DNA from: Reticulitermes speratus
Taxonomy: Eukaryota; Arthropoda; Insecta; Blattodea; Rhinotermitidae
Direction: 5' to 3'
Assembly (NCBI GenBank): GCA_021186555.1
Contig: JAJKFL010000014.1
Coordinates: forward strand, 32,174,033-32,238,032
DNA: 64,000 nt
The notes below the pieces were generated by a model that ran no database searches, had not been told where the DNA came from, and saw only the letters and a list, made by a program, of their open reading frames with translations. Of the stretch, positions 33,862-46,014 are shown piece after piece; positions within the stretch are counted from its first letter, which is position 1, and each line of letters begins with the position of its first letter. The position numbers and the translations under genes are program-made.

Positions 33862-34345
33862 GACTTAATATTTCAGATGAGTTACTCTTCTTAACTGTAC
33901 CTTAAATATGCTTTGAGAACTACTGGATTAAAGCAGTAAAGATTATTTGCAGACATTGCGTATTCAAACGCCTAATGCTTAGGCCTATGAGCAACTGATA
34001 ATTATGCTTTGTGTTTGTAGAACGTTTTTTTCGCTAAGAAAGACAGAATAAGACAGCATTATTGTAAAGTTTATATAATGTTAAATTTGCTAATTTGTGT
34101 TTTCTACCTAATATTGCTAAAATGATTTAATGAAGCAAACTGAGAACGGGAGTCACGAAACACTTAGGGAATATGGGATACATCCATGAATTTTAATCTG
34201 AAAGCCTTAATACCATGCAAATTTTGAGATATAATTCTAAATGGAAAGAGAAAGTCACCATGAACATTGCATAAATATGGCATAGTAACGTGGGAACTGA
34301 ATTCAAACGGATAAAACAATGAATAGTGTGTTTAATAGGAACTGA
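33862..34345. other. No gene seen
   Basis: AT-rich spacer between a mariner fossil and a foldback. Confidence 0.5.
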
Positions 34346-34474
34346 CTTCGTGTACTTTGGTAAATTAGTACCAACGTTTCTGTAGAATGTGCTGTCGCCC
34401 TCTTCTACCTCAAATAAGGAGGCAACAGGTTCCGACAAAATATTGGTACCTATTTAGCAAAATACACAGCATCG
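34346..34474. repeat. Foldback MITE of the GTACCAACGTTTCGG family
   Basis: Left CTTCGTGTACTTTGG ... TTAGTACCAACGTTTC ... TGTCGCCCTC pairs with right GGAGGCAACAGGTTCCGAC ... AAATATTGGTACCTA ... AAAATACACAGC. Same layout as 29595-29974 but shorter. Confidence 0.65.
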
Positions 34475-34889
34475 AGCTTATTCAACATAGTCACCGCCGC
34501 GACAGCTTCAAATGTCATGGCAATAAAACGTCGGGTTCCATAAAACTGTAAACTTTCTTGATTAACTGATGGACTCTCCGCTTCACAAAAAGGAATTCTC
34601 TCCAAGGAGTTAGTCATAATCAGAGTCCCGAATTTTCCTATCCTCTTTTAAGGAAATTTTTAGAAACTATGGAATGTCAGAAAAATGCTATCAGATATAA
34701 TTAAATTAATTCAGCAGATACATTAGGAAATTTGAGCTCTGAAACCTGTTAAGAAATCTTAACTCTAAAACCTATATTTATTAAACAACAACAAGTAGAA
34801 AATATGGCAGAACAGCTCTTTGAGATTGCGCACATGACCGTTTGCAAACCACACCTAACTTCACAGAGTAAAACGAGTAAAACGCATAA

Positions 34890-35110
34890 ATTATGAGGGT
34901 TATTAAATGAAGAATGTGAGATTTATAAGTATGTAGCACGCATGGGGAAGATGAGAAATGTCTACAGAATTTCTGTCGAAAACCTAAAGGTGAGAGGACA
35001 CTTGGGTGGTGCAGGCGTAGAAAGGGAAAATATTAATGTGTGCCTTCGATAATGTGGAGTTTGGACCGGATTCATTTGGGTCATGGTAGGGTGTAGTAGC
35101 GAGCTCCTAT
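34890..35110 (+). pseudogene. LINE ORF2 C-terminal tail, decayed copy
   Basis: YVARMGKMRNVYRISVENLK, then RGHLGGAGVERENINVCLR, a stop, and in a shifted frame WSLDRIHLGH. This is the same ordered pattern as 22022-22410. The basic RPRRRW-type motif has become GGAGVE. No RT is attached. Confidence 0.6.
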
Positions 35111-35454
35111 GAACATGTTAATGAAAGAAGATTATTACGTTCTGGCGATATGATATATATTTACGAAGGTTTTGGATGATTTACTGCTTCCAAATTCGAC
35201 ACCGGAACCCTAACCTTATATGATAATAAATGTTTGGTTCCATAAAATGGAGAACACATTAACTAGCTTAGCAACAATTAGCTTCTCAAGCTAAACGGAG
35301 GTAATGAGTTAAAGACTGGCGATGTAAGCAAGCATCCTTGCCACAGCGTTTATTTAAAAAAATTCATCAGCCATTCTGAATACCAAATGACAACACAAAT
35401 TTCAGTTGTGTAATGACACAAAATAGTAATAATAATTGTCTTTGTTTTGTTAAA
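35111..35454. other. No gene seen
   Basis: AT-rich spacer before the 93-bp array. The ORF that crosses its right part is periodic array sequence read through into the spacer. Confidence 0.5.
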
Positions 35455-36285
35455 ACACGTGTCTTTTGTGGTGTGACATTCTGTGTAGTGCTGTCTGCAG
35501 AGCAGTAAGGCGATGAGGTTTGTAGCGACAGGAAGGAGAAAGCACTGCAAAGAGGTTTTTGTGGCGTGGCATTCTGTGTAATGCTGTCTGCAGAGCAGCA
35601 AGGCGATGAGGTTTGTAGCGACAGGAAAGAGAGAGCACTGAACAAAGGTTTTGTGGCGTGGCATTCTGTGTAGTGCTGTCTGCAGGGCAGTAAGGCGATG
35701 AGGTTTGTAGCGACAGGAAGGAGAGAGCACTCAACAAAGATTTTCTGGCGTGGAATTCTGTGTAGTGCTGTCTGCAGGGCAGAAAGGCGATGAGGTTTGT
35801 AGCGACAGGAAGGAGAGAGCACTGCAAAGAGGTTTTTGTAGCGTGGCATTTTGTGTAGTGCTACCTGCAGAGCAGCCAGGCGATGAGGTCTGTAGCGACA
35901 GGAAGGAGAAAACACTGCACAAAGGTTTTTTTTTGGCGTGGCATTCATTGTAGTGCTACCTGCAGAGCAGCCAGGCGATGAGGTGTGTAGCGACAGGAAG
36001 GAGAGAGCACTGCACAAAGGTTTTTGTGGCGTGGCATTCTGTGTAGTGTTACCTGCAGAGCAGCCAGGCGATGAGGTTTGTAGCGACAGGAAGGAGAAAG
36101 CACTGCACAAAGGTTTTTGTGGAGTGGCATTCTGTGTAGTGCTACCTGCAGAGCAGCCAATCAATGAGGTTTGTAGCGACAGGAAGGAGAGAGCACTGCA
36201 CAAAGGTTTTTGTGGCGTGGCATTCTGTGTAGTGTTACCTGCAGAGCAGCCTGGCGATGAGGTTTGTACAGACAGGAAGGAGAGA
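35455..36285. repeat. ~93-bp minisatellite, ~9 units
   Basis: Each unit contains TGGCGTGGCATTCTGTGTAG, TGCAGAGCAGCCAGGCGATG, AGGTTTGTAGCGACAGGAAG and GAGAGAGCACTGCACAAAGG. Units differ by point changes and 1-2 nt indels, so no frame is open through all of them. Because 93 equals 31 codons, long periodic ORFs appear on both strands (repeat FCVVLPAEQPGDEVCSDRKE on the plus strand). CTGCAG sites recur once per unit. Confidence 0.95.
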
Positions 36286-37114
36286 AAAGCTTCGGATTCC
36301 GATTTGTATAAGCTCATTAGTCAAGGATTTTGTGTGGAAAAGCGGAAGACTATGCTGAGAGTGGAAGAAAATATTGACAGCAGCAAGGGGTAGTCGAATA
36401 CAAACACAGTAAAATGTTTGTGTATTTGTGCAATGTACTCGTAAAGCGGAAGAGGAAGTTGGAAGAAGCACGATGCATAAACGAGACTGTAATCCTTTCT
36501 GTACAAGTAGAAACACAAAAATAATTTCAAGTTTTGTTCTCGTAGACATAAGACATTACTGTTGTTATTCTTATAGAATCACTTTAGTTTATACAGGTCG
36601 GTGAACGAAAGGCCACCAGTCTCATCTGTCTTCGCACAATCCTTCTATTTTGATATCATGCCAGCTCTTTCAATTGCTCTTGATATATTCCAGAACCTAG
36701 TGAGCCATCGTGTTCTACACAGTCACATCGTCTTTTGTTTAGACTGAAATTCCAATACCCTTCTCAGTAGCCCAATCCATGTTCTGTCCTTTCTTTTCAC
36801 ATGCTAAAGTCATTGAAATCGTTTTCCTTCTAGCTCCATTAATAAAGTTTTAATTGAAGCCTCTTCTCTAAAGAACTCACTTCTAATTCTATATTTTCTT
36901 TATTCTATTTCAATAGCCTACAAATAATTTTCTAAGCCTGCGTATTCATCGTCCTAGTCATAACATCCGCACGAAAACTTGAACCATTATCAATACATTT
37001 TTACATAAATGGTAAATGTTCAAGTAGAACTCCGTCCAAGGGAGGAGATACGTCGCTTATATCTCTTATACAATTAGTTAGATTTTGATGCTTGAAGATA
37101 TTAGTGAAGAAGTA
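36286..37114. other. No gene seen
   Basis: Unique-looking sequence; short ORFs only. Confidence 0.5.
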
Positions 37115-37386
37115 TTTACTGCTACTTCGCAAGAGTGGTGTCATTGGAATTCTTCATGGACTTAATCCTTCCGGCAGCACTATGGCCCTGGAGTTGACTC
37201 AACTTCTAACAGAAATGAGTATCAGGAATATTTCCTGGGGGGGTAAAGGCGGTCGGTGTGTAGGGCTGACAACCTTACCACCTTCATGTGCCGACTGTCT
37301 GGAAATCTGGGAGCCTCAACCTCCTGGAACTCGCAGGGCCTCTCCAGGTCTGTACAGGGATTGTTTACCGTTACTTCTCAAGAGTT
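37115..37386 (+). mobile_element. SINE family D, head-less copy, with ~20-bp target duplication
   Basis: TTACTGCTACTTCGCAAGAG at the left and TTACCGTTACTTCTCAAGAG at the right differ at three positions and bracket about 227 bp. The body (GTGTCATTGGAATTC ... GTAGGGCTGACAACC ... ACCACCTTCATGTGCCGA ... GCCTCAACCTCCTGG) is shared with 46939-47207. The tRNA-like head is missing here. A 98-codon ORF across it is a by-product. Confidence 0.8.
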
Positions 37387-37389
37387 GAA

Positions 37390-38395
37390 AGTAATTGCGG
37401 CATTTTTGCAATAGATAATATAGCTAATAAGTCTTACATGTTTCCATTTCTATGATAAAGATGTGGAAACAGGAACTAATATGATTAAAACAGACAAAAG
37501 CTTTTAACTACATAAGTTGTATGACTTTTAGCATAAAATCTCTGTTAGCATTCCCATTTTTATCTCGTGTATTTTTGTCACAACCGTGATTTCGGAAACA
37601 GAATCAGTAACATAATGTAGGTTAAATGAACATAAGGTTTGGTTTATCTAATGCTTATACTGAGCGACATATAGTTAACCAGCTGAAGGTGGTTAAATTC
37701 AGTTCTGCCCGTCATATGTTTACAAAAGATAAATTTAGCTACGCTGTGAAATAAAGCTCGATGCTTACAGTCCTGATGCTTAGTTGTCTGATTGACATTT
37801 ATAATTGAAGTGAGACATAAGAGCAACTGTAAAGCAAATACAAGAATGTCGAAAAAGTCGCTTGATTCTTGAAGCAACACGTTCAAAATCTAAATTCAAG
37901 TGAGTTTTGCGCTAGCCTTTATGACGTCAAATGGCCGTGTCTCCTAAACTGAACGTTATATTACTACAAATCGTGCAACATTTTAAATTTCACATACTAT
38001 AATATTCTAACATATGTCCTGGCACTTTTCAGACACTTCTGCAACCTGAAAGGCACAGACTCAACACCTTTCCTTAAGAAATAAAAGGGAACAGCAGCGA
38101 AAGTATCTCGGATTTGTTGTTCCAGTTCATCAAGTGTTCTTGGTTTTGACAGGCAGACATCCTTTCGTTCACCTCTACAAAAGTAAATTACATATAGTAA
38201 GATCGGGATTTTGCGAAGGTCATTTTGTTTGTCCTCGACGTAGAGTCCACAGACCAGGAAAATGTTTTGAAAATAAACACATGATGTTAAATGGCTGTAT
38301 CTCTTAAAGGCAAAACTACATTTCTAAAATTCTTACACCATTTTAAAGCTTATGCACTACCAGTTTATGACTAAAATAACTCTTACATATTTACT
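37390..38395. other. No gene seen
   Basis: AT-rich sequence without motifs. Confidence 0.5.
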
Positions 38396-38399
38396 TTAA

Positions 38400-39672
38400 C
38401 CCTTTACGGCCGAACGGGAAAACACTGTCCCTCAACGCCATGTCGTTTTTAAATTTTTACATCTATAATTACACGTATCTTTTCACAATATTTGTCTAAA
38501 AGGCCTGTATAGGCATAAAATATTGCGTGAAATTTAATTCTGGTTAAAATTATCACTAATGAGGTTGCATTTTTCTTACTAACGGCCTTACGATTTTTCC
38601 AGCAGTCACGAATTATTTACAGACGTCTCGTGGAAGTGGTTCTTACCCTCTCCTCATATTGGCGAAGTGAAACAAATAAACACACACGAAGGACCTTCCG
38701 ACAAGTCTCTGTTCCTTCATAAAGCCCTTCCTGTAAAATCCACAACCCCTTCACCCCCATTATTTCATCAATAAAACGCTACTGAAAAATATTAGTTCAT
38801 TTATTACAGTAGTAATGTTTACTTACATTTGTGTGTTCCGCCTTTCCATTTAGTGTCAGTTAGACCTCAGAAATGCAGTTTGGTGTGATATACCCCGAAA
38901 CATGGGGTAGCACGCAACCCTATCTTGCATTCTTGACACTTGACCTTAATTCTTTTTTCTTTGTTTTTGGCGGAACACACACGTCACCGCATTCTCTTGC
39001 ACTGCATAAGCCTGCGTCTGATTTCTCTGATAGCGATTCAAGCGTCTGCGCTGCCTGGCTTATCGCATGTTATTGCTAGGACAGGCAGTGGACTGAACGT
39101 TTGAGTTGAAGATAGACATAAGCATGAACCTAAAATTCAAAATAGTCACGAAGAAATTTACAGTAGAAAGAAGGACATTTGCATCTGGTCCAATATTGCA
39201 CTAACCAGAGCAATGCATTCCTTTCTTCTCCCACTGATTGCATATGAACTCAGCACCCAGATAAGCCAGCACTACCACGAAAACTAAACACATTATAAGA
39301 ATTGCAAACTAAACAGCGTCTCAGGAAATACGATGACAAGTACAGTGAGCTCCAAATTTTATAGCACAATGTCTTCGCTTACAGCAAGATATATTTTAAA
39401 AGAATAAATCTATAAAATAAAGCTTGAAGTAAAAAATAAACAAAATAAAAAATTACCTTCAACTAAGCTGCGTAAAAATTGGTGGATTTGATTGAAACAT
39501 GCGTAACTGGGAGATGAATTCATTCTTAAGTGTGTACTTTTTATTTGAAGTTTTTATCCTTAAAATGTATGCAATACAAAGGATAATATCAGCGAAAACG
39601 GGCATTTAAAGCGAAAAGAACTCCGGCCGTCAGCGGCTAATTTGGGATATAAATCTCCCGTACTCTAAAGGG
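38400..39672. mobile_element. Non-autonomous piggyBac-like element
   Basis: TTAA at 38396-38399 and at 39673-39676 flanks 1273 bp. The left end is CCCTTTACGGCCGAACGGG and the right end, reversed, is CCCTTTAGAGTACGGGAG. TTAA targets with CCCTTT-type termini are the hallmark of the piggyBac superfamily. Internal GGCC-containing motifs near both ends (AACGGCCTTACG at about 38580 and GGCCGTCAGCGG at about 39625) suggest subterminal repeats. The only ORF (38873-39079) does not resemble a transposase, so it would need one in trans. Confidence 0.75.
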
Positions 39673-39939
39673 TTAAAATCATTCTGCTTATTGGACACTG
39701 ACTATGATATCGTTTAAGTTAAAGAAACACAACATACCGAAAACTGTGTCTCCGTAATCAGGTAAAAATAGAAACCTACTCAGTTGGACACTTTAGATGG
39801 GGCCAATCTCCATCTCAGTAGGTGACTCGAATTCTTCATCGAAAAGTTTCCTTTAGTTGTTAAACATAAGACTGGAAGAACAGGTTTTAAACTGAATGTT
39901 GTCAAGCACTGAAATAATTTTATTTCACTGTATCAGCCG

Positions 39940-40175
39940 AGATAACTCAGGAAATGAATAGTTACAGGCTGGGAAACCAGGGTGTTTTTCCTGTGAGGGC
40001 CAGGGGTTTTGCTCTACACCAATATGTTCAAACAGGCTCAAGAAATCACGTGGAGTTTTATTCAAAAGCTACCTCGAGATAATTCACTGGAGGTAAACGG
40101 TGGTGGTTAAAACTGACACTTCCACCTACTACCAAGATTATGAATGTGTGGAAATTTTCAGCCACTTCTTTTCTA
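39940..40175 (+). mobile_element. Possible tRNA-derived SINE
   Basis: GCCGAGATAACTCAGG is a plausible box A and CCAGGGTGTTTTTCC a diverged box B. The body has TAATTCACTGGAGGTAAACG. Only one copy is visible in this window, so the call rests on the tRNA-like head. Confidence 0.4.
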
Positions 40176-40784
40176 CGGGTACAGAGCTTCATAGCCTGGT
40201 GCTTAGACATGACGACAAATTTACCTTTGAGTCAGGCTAACTGCATTATGAACCTGTGACTCTTGATCGATTTGTTGACTTCTTTCACGCGTAAAGGAAT
40301 TTAAACATACTTTCATGAGATTTCTTATCTGTCATTACAAAATAAATAAATTTGACCTATAGTCTGTATTCTGGTGTAAAGGTACGAACTTGGAGGCCTG
40401 GTCAGTTTCTCACATTTTTATCCTTAGGCCAAACTACTCTCTAGGACCTTCTGCTCTCTTACTTAAGTTATTCACGTTCTTTCATAAGAAGTCACATCAT
40501 TAATATAGATTAGTGCTCAACATGTAAATAACTGACTGAGTGTCATTAACTATCTCCACGGAGCAGAGTACTTCTTGTGAAGCTAACAGTTGCTCATCTA
40601 ATCAATAAATTCCCGGCTGTTTATGCAAACACAAGTTTATTGTTCTCCTCACAAGAGCCGACCACTGACCCATATTCAGAGAAAAATGAATTCAGTTTAC
40701 AAAACCCTCCTACCTTCCTTTAAAATATACTTTATTATTACTCTCCCATCACAGCGCAAACCGCCCAGCCTTTTACGCAATGTG

Positions 40785-40930
40785 TATCGGTGGCATTTTA
40801 CCGGGGCTAAAATGGCTGTCGCATAAACTGACCACTCAAATCCGTCTAGTGCTGGGGTTAAAAATGAATGGCTCTATACCTCTACTCTCCCTATGCGTTC
40901 ACAGCAAGTACAGGGAAAATTTAAATCAAC
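40785..40930 (+). mobile_element. SINE family A, truncated copy
   Basis: GACCACTCAAATCCGTCTAG, TGGCTCTATACCTCTACTCT and CAGGGAAAATTTAAA follow the order of the 3' half of family A. ORFs 40623-41046 that cross it are not genes. Confidence 0.65.
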
Positions 40931-42519
40931 GCCTAATTCTTCAAAGTGGTCTCTTTCCTTCAAGTTCGCCTGCCAAAATGTTTTATACTTTTCTCCTCTG
41001 TCTCATGCGTGCTGTACGCTCCCCTTATCTAATCTTCTTGATCTGATAAGTAACATGCAAAACACTTAATTTCTTATATTATTTTACGGCGTTTTGCTGA
41101 ATACAATATCCGAGGAATGAATCACGGATTTTATAGGGTGTAATTCTGTATCTTATTCATTACAAACTTATAACCATAGCCTAAGGAATACAAAACACTG
41201 CATATAAGCTTCGACCAAGCGAAGCCAAAGGAAGAAACGAGAAGTTATTAATCCTTAAAAATACAGTACCATCTTTATGTACCACTTGCTTTAAGAGTAG
41301 AACTCTCTACATCAACAATTTATGTTCAATATGATTCTTAAAACAAGCATTGATTATTTAACTATGTAGCACTACACAGACAGTCTTCAAACTGGAGACA
41401 GAATGTTTTCTGTAAGAAGCAGGATTTAAACTTCTGTACAGAGGGCTTATTTACATTAATTTAATGTGCTAGAGTTGTGGTGAACATACCGTATCATAAT
41501 CACCAAGTAGTGAACCTGACGGTGGTAGTGAAGGGATGTCTTTTGATACATATTTTAACACTTTTCATTTTTCAATAAATAAACAAGACGTGTTATATTA
41601 ACAGTCTTTAACACTGAAGAATTTGCCAGGAGCTTTAGGAGAAGGGAATCGACACGATATCAGAAAAAAACTGAAAAAAACTAATATTTACACGCCGAAA
41701 GGTCGTGTGAGGATTTTCTGTATAAAAGAGAGAAGTGCAGATATTCTTCATACAGCAAAGAGCAATAATAAGAACTATGTTTCTGATTGATACTGTGTCA
41801 TTAACGTTTTATTGTACCTCTTGTTATGGTAGGCTCAGGGAAAGAATGAACACGGACGATGTTGTTCAAGTCGGTCATTTACTCCCACAGACTACCTATA
41901 TTGCATACTACGACAAAGTCAGTACTTTCGGAGATGGACCTAGGCGATTAACAGGATTTCGGGATTTTTATTAAGTTAAGTTTTGTGCAAACAACTCCCA
42001 AAATGTGTGACAAGTGAAGTTGTTATAACTGTATTATTCGCAATCACTGGAACAAAAAACTGGAGGTAAAATTATTTGTAATAGGAAATTTACTACTTTC
42101 TGTGAAGGCACACAACTATGTCTCCAGAAATACTTTGTGTGCGTCTTCTGCATAATAGCGCCAATAAAGATAATGCTACGATATTTTCTAGAAAAAGCAC
42201 GGAGAAAATTATTCCATTATTTATTGAGGACATATTTACGAGTATTTTGTTTGCGTAAATAAATTCTACAACATCGTCAAATGCGAAAAAAAGGACAAAC
42301 TGAACTTCGCGTTTCTGCAGTTTCAAAACAGAAGAATCAACAGAAATACGATTTTGTTTAAATACCATCTAGTGGAGTGAAGGTATATTATTTAATTCTG
42401 TTACAATCAGATGAAGTTTTGAAATGTACTGCCAACTTAAAGCAGTGGGATAATCTGAAATTAAATATCAAATCCTTTTATTTCAATCTTTTTCGGCTTG
42501 AGATCCAACGTAAATTTTA
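40931..42519. other. No gene seen
   Basis: AT-rich. ORFs at 41735-41974 and 42093-42368 have no domain or splice support. Confidence 0.5.
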
Positions 42520-42735
42520 AACCTCTGACAATCGAAACCAGAACATCAGTCAGGACACAGTGCGCCAGGATCGAAATTCGAAAATATAAATTCAGCCAGG
42601 TTACCGTGTGTCATGGTCGAGATTCGAAAAGAGAATTTCAGTCAGGATACCATGTGTCACGGTTAAGATTCGAAACGAGAACTTCAGTCAGTATACCGTG
42701 TGATATTTTCGAGATTCGATATGAGAATCTCCCAA
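42520..42735. repeat. 46-bp tandem repeat, ~4.5 diverged units
   Basis: The unit pattern is GAGATTCGAAACGAGAACTT then CAGTCAGGATACCGTGTGTCA then TGGTC. TTCGAAA sites repeat at 46-bp steps. The 88-codon ORF over it is a by-product. Confidence 0.8.
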
Positions 42736-44380
42736 GCAGAAATGTACAGCATGACCGCTACTAAGACCTGCTCGACTACACGTTAAGTGAAAATGTAAAT
42801 ACAGCCCTTCGAGTTTTTAAACTTGCTGCTACATGGAGGCGAGCTTCACGCCTCGACAATTTTATCTCTGGAGGGAAGGCCCCTGCTCTTTATTGTACAG
42901 AAGACTGGATAGGTCTCAGATATGGTACTGATTCTGTGATAAAGAGAAACGTCTCTTCCTGTGCCGGTAATGAGGCTCCGATTCCTGCGTCATCGAGCCC
43001 TAACCTGGTCACTGCACTGATTGATACCCTAACAAATAGGTTTGTCTTCATTAAATCATCATTAAATCAAGGGAAGACGTGTAGCACGCATACAGGATTT
43101 ACAAACATGTGCGATATAAAGTGTTACCATAAAACATTAGCAATAAACTCACTCTGACGGAAGGTAAATGAACGTGTGTTTTTACATGAATCTTAGAGAA
43201 ATGAGGAGGGAAGGTGTGGCGTGGATTCAACTACGTGAGCTTTGAGGTTCACACAATAGGGACTATAAAAGTTACTGTCTCTTATTATGTGACGCCGCAT
43301 AGTTTAGCAGATATATGGCAAAGATTCGGAGAAATTCTTATATCATGTATATGAAGGGAACATATTCTTTCGAAACATTCCTACATGGCTACCAAATTAC
43401 ATAGCGTCACATTTCAGACTGCAGTAATCGTCATGTGTTCAACTGGCTCAGCACACGGTCCAGTGGCGGCTTTTTTGAACGCCGTCATGAACAGGCTTCC
43501 GTATACGACGGTAATTTATTGACCGTTTGAGTAAACAAAAACTTTTAGAGGAAGATTATGAACTACTGAGTTAGAGTTACAAATCTGACGGATGTATCAG
43601 CACAAAAACGCCGTAAAGACTTGGCGTACAGTACTTCCATTGTATGGCTGTTAATATTTGTAATTGTTTGGGACAAGTGATTGATGTTATAGTGATTTAG
43701 GCTACTTAAGTTCAAAGTGTTTGTTGTGCCAAGAGCTGTGACACAGTCTGCTTGCAGAGTGAGTCTAGAAACAAACAATATCCGGCAGGTCGCTTCAGCC
43801 AGGTAACGTCACATAAAGTAATTACATTAGATACGTGCATTTTAAGCGATATTTTAATTTAGCATAATGCAGAACAATTATTGCACTATTCACGAAATAT
43901 AAGCACATGGAAACTAATCTTAAGCACAAGTAAACAAGGACATACTACAGCATAATATGCCGTATTTACTCGAATATAACGAAACATATATACTCCCAGA
44001 GGCGGAATGTAAGGTTGTTGTCTGATGTAATGTGACACTCTGTATTCCGGTAAGTAGGTACCAACGTTACAGACCAAATTTTGCTTTTGTCGTCAGGGCA
44101 ATAAAGGTAGCATTCTCTTCCGCAAAATTGTCACTTATGCAACAAATTGCAACGCTTCATGTAATCCTAATATTTGTATACATCTGCTGTAAAAATTTAT
44201 TGAATAATTCGTACACACGGTAAACATTCGTATTAATTTAGTGATAAGACGGATGAGGCAAGTAGCAGGCACGAAGGAAATAAGAGATGTTTAATACATT
44301 TGATTATGGATCTTCAAGGAAAAAGAACACTTCGGAGAGATGGTCTTAGATGAGAGGTTTATATTAAAAGGCATTACATT
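42736..44380. other. No gene; two single arms of foldback-type repeats
   Basis: GAGCTTTGAGGTTCACACA ... GTGACGCCGCATAG (43238-43303) and TGTGACACTCTGTATTCCGG ... GTAGGTACCAACGTTACAG (44031-44074) match parts of the GTACCAACGTTTCGG foldback family. Both lack a nearby partner arm. No supported ORF. Confidence 0.5.
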
Positions 44381-44393
44381 TTAAGGAAATGGA

Positions 44394-44607
44394 ATGTGGC
44401 CGTGCCATACATGGGACTGTTAATCACTGTCACCGCGGACGACCGGGTTCGAACCCAAGTTAGTCCGTGTAAAATGCATTGGGCAAAGTGAACCTTGGAA
44501 GGTTTTACCCTGATAGTATCATTTCAACTATGTTCCACTGTCATTCATCCATCAATGACGCTATATAACCATAGCAACTGACGGCGTCGTTAAATAACAC
44601 ACAGCTG
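44394..44607 (+). mobile_element. tRNA-derived SINE with TTAAATAA tail
   Basis: GACCGGGTTCGAACCC is an excellent box B. The body contains AAGTGAACCTTGGAAGG, CATTCATCCATCAATGACG and GACGGCGTCGTTAAATAAC. Flanking AAGGAAATGGA (44383-44393) and AAGGAAGTAGA (44608-44618) look like a slightly decayed target duplication. The GTCGTTAAATAA ending is the sort of 3' end borrowed from a LINE partner. Confidence 0.75.
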
Positions 44608-45194
44608 AAGGAAGTAGACTGGATTGGTTTGGCTTAGGGTAGGGGCTAGTGGAGTAAACCTCCACGCGTTACGGTGTAATGAAAGTCCAGTATCTATAAA
44701 AGGAGGGTAAGTGTTTGAACAGCTGAGAGCTCTTGGCTTTGAAATACCCCTGTTCCATGCAATTAGTTACGAGTATTATTTAAAGAATATCAGTTAAGAA
44801 GCTCCTAATTATGTTACATTTTCTGTACTCATATACTTTCTAATAAGTAATGATAAACAGGGTGTAACACAGCAGGAGTGCGAATGAAGTGTCGAATGTA
44901 TTCACTAAGCGTAAATTACCGACAGTGGGTCTGGAAAGTGACACTCGATCGGGCAGATTTGATTGATGGTGCTTCGTGATCTGTTTGGCAGCATCATACC
45001 GTCAGTGGAACTGCACTGAAGAGCCTTTCTGGAGCCATCGGCAATGTGGGAGAATATTTTACGTAGAGAGATGGAGATAAATGTAAAAAAATGTATTCAG
45101 TTACGTATCTGAGTTTAAAAACAAAACATGCCATCCATATGCGTGACTTCAGGTTATTAAGGCGAGGCCTGTGAAGATTACTGTCTTGTGGGAT

Positions 45195-45320
45195 GTGACG
45201 CCGTGTAGTCTGGTACGCCAAAAATGTACACAGGAATATGCAGCTTCCAGCTCATACTAAAAGAGACAGTTTCAACATTTCGTAGGAAGCTGTTGCCTCC
45301 ATCCTCAGGGCAAATGATCA
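45195..45320 (+). repeat. Single arm of the GTACCAACGTTTCGG foldback family
   Basis: GATGTGACGCCGTGTAGTCT then GGTACG, followed by TTTCAACATTTCGTAGGAAG and TGTTGCCTCCATCCTCAGG, is the consensus-like order of an arm. No inverted partner was seen nearby. Confidence 0.5.
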
Positions 45321-45465
45321 GCATGTCACACGGAAATGTTGATACATATAAACAAAGCTATAGAGCGACACATCATCAAAGGCAATTTTAATGTCACGCA
45401 TTTTTTTTAAAGGCGGATGTGTTTGAAACGCGAGAATTCACTGTATGACTCATAATTTTGTCACA

Positions 45466-45560
45466 ACAAACAAACAAACAGACCAACTAACTAACCAACT
45501 CACTAACTAACCAAGTAAGTAACCAGCTAATTAATTAACTTAACAACCAACCAAATAACC
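45466..45560. repeat. AAAC/AACC/AACT simple repeat
   Basis: Interrupted CAAACAAA, AACTAACT and AACCAACC tetranucleotide tract. Confidence 0.85.
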
Positions 45561-45566
45561 TGCTAG

Positions 45567-46014
45567 ATGAGTGGCATACACAGCTTCATGAAAAGGTCAG
45601 CTGCAGGAGAAATCCTGTGCCCTTTATTGAACATGAAATTTCGCTACCGTCTTCACAAAAATTCACCAGACTTTGTCACCTGGACACAATTAATATTCAT
45701 ACATCCTATAGAACAAAAGTCTTTTCCAATAGCACCAATTTATGCCTAGAGTCCCCAAGTGGTCACTTCGCTCAGACAGACCACGTTACCTTCTTACTAC
45801 TCGTGTACCTGTTCTGATTGCTACTTTTCATTTACGAAACTTAAAAGCATTATTGAAGAATCAGATTCGAAATGTCCCAATGCAACAACTCTTCCCGTTC
45901 TCTGTGATGTTAAATTTTAAGAGGGTTACAAATCTATTTAGAATAATCGATAAAACAAAAAAAGAAACTGTGTACGAGAAGTATAAATCTCCCACTAAAT
46001 ATTCTCAAAAATAA
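45567..46014 (+). other. Two overlapping ORFs, unidentified
   Basis: Three frames are partly open (60-90 codons each). The last reads VPKWSLRSDRPRYLLTTRVP and ends ATAATACG. Composition is somewhat more balanced than the surroundings, which could indicate an old repeat or a decayed retrocopy. I recognise no domain and do not call a gene. Confidence 0.25.

Noticed and set aside
35350..36393. Cys-rich or Ser-rich periodic ORFs of 125-316 codons
   Set aside because: They arise from the ~93-bp array on both strands, and 1-2 nt indels between units break any single frame.
37092..37388. 98-codon ORF
   Set aside because: It lies wholly over a SINE D copy and its flanking target duplication.
40623..41046. 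Two overlapping plus-strand ORFs
   Set aside because: Part is SINE A sequence, part is featureless; no domain or splice support.
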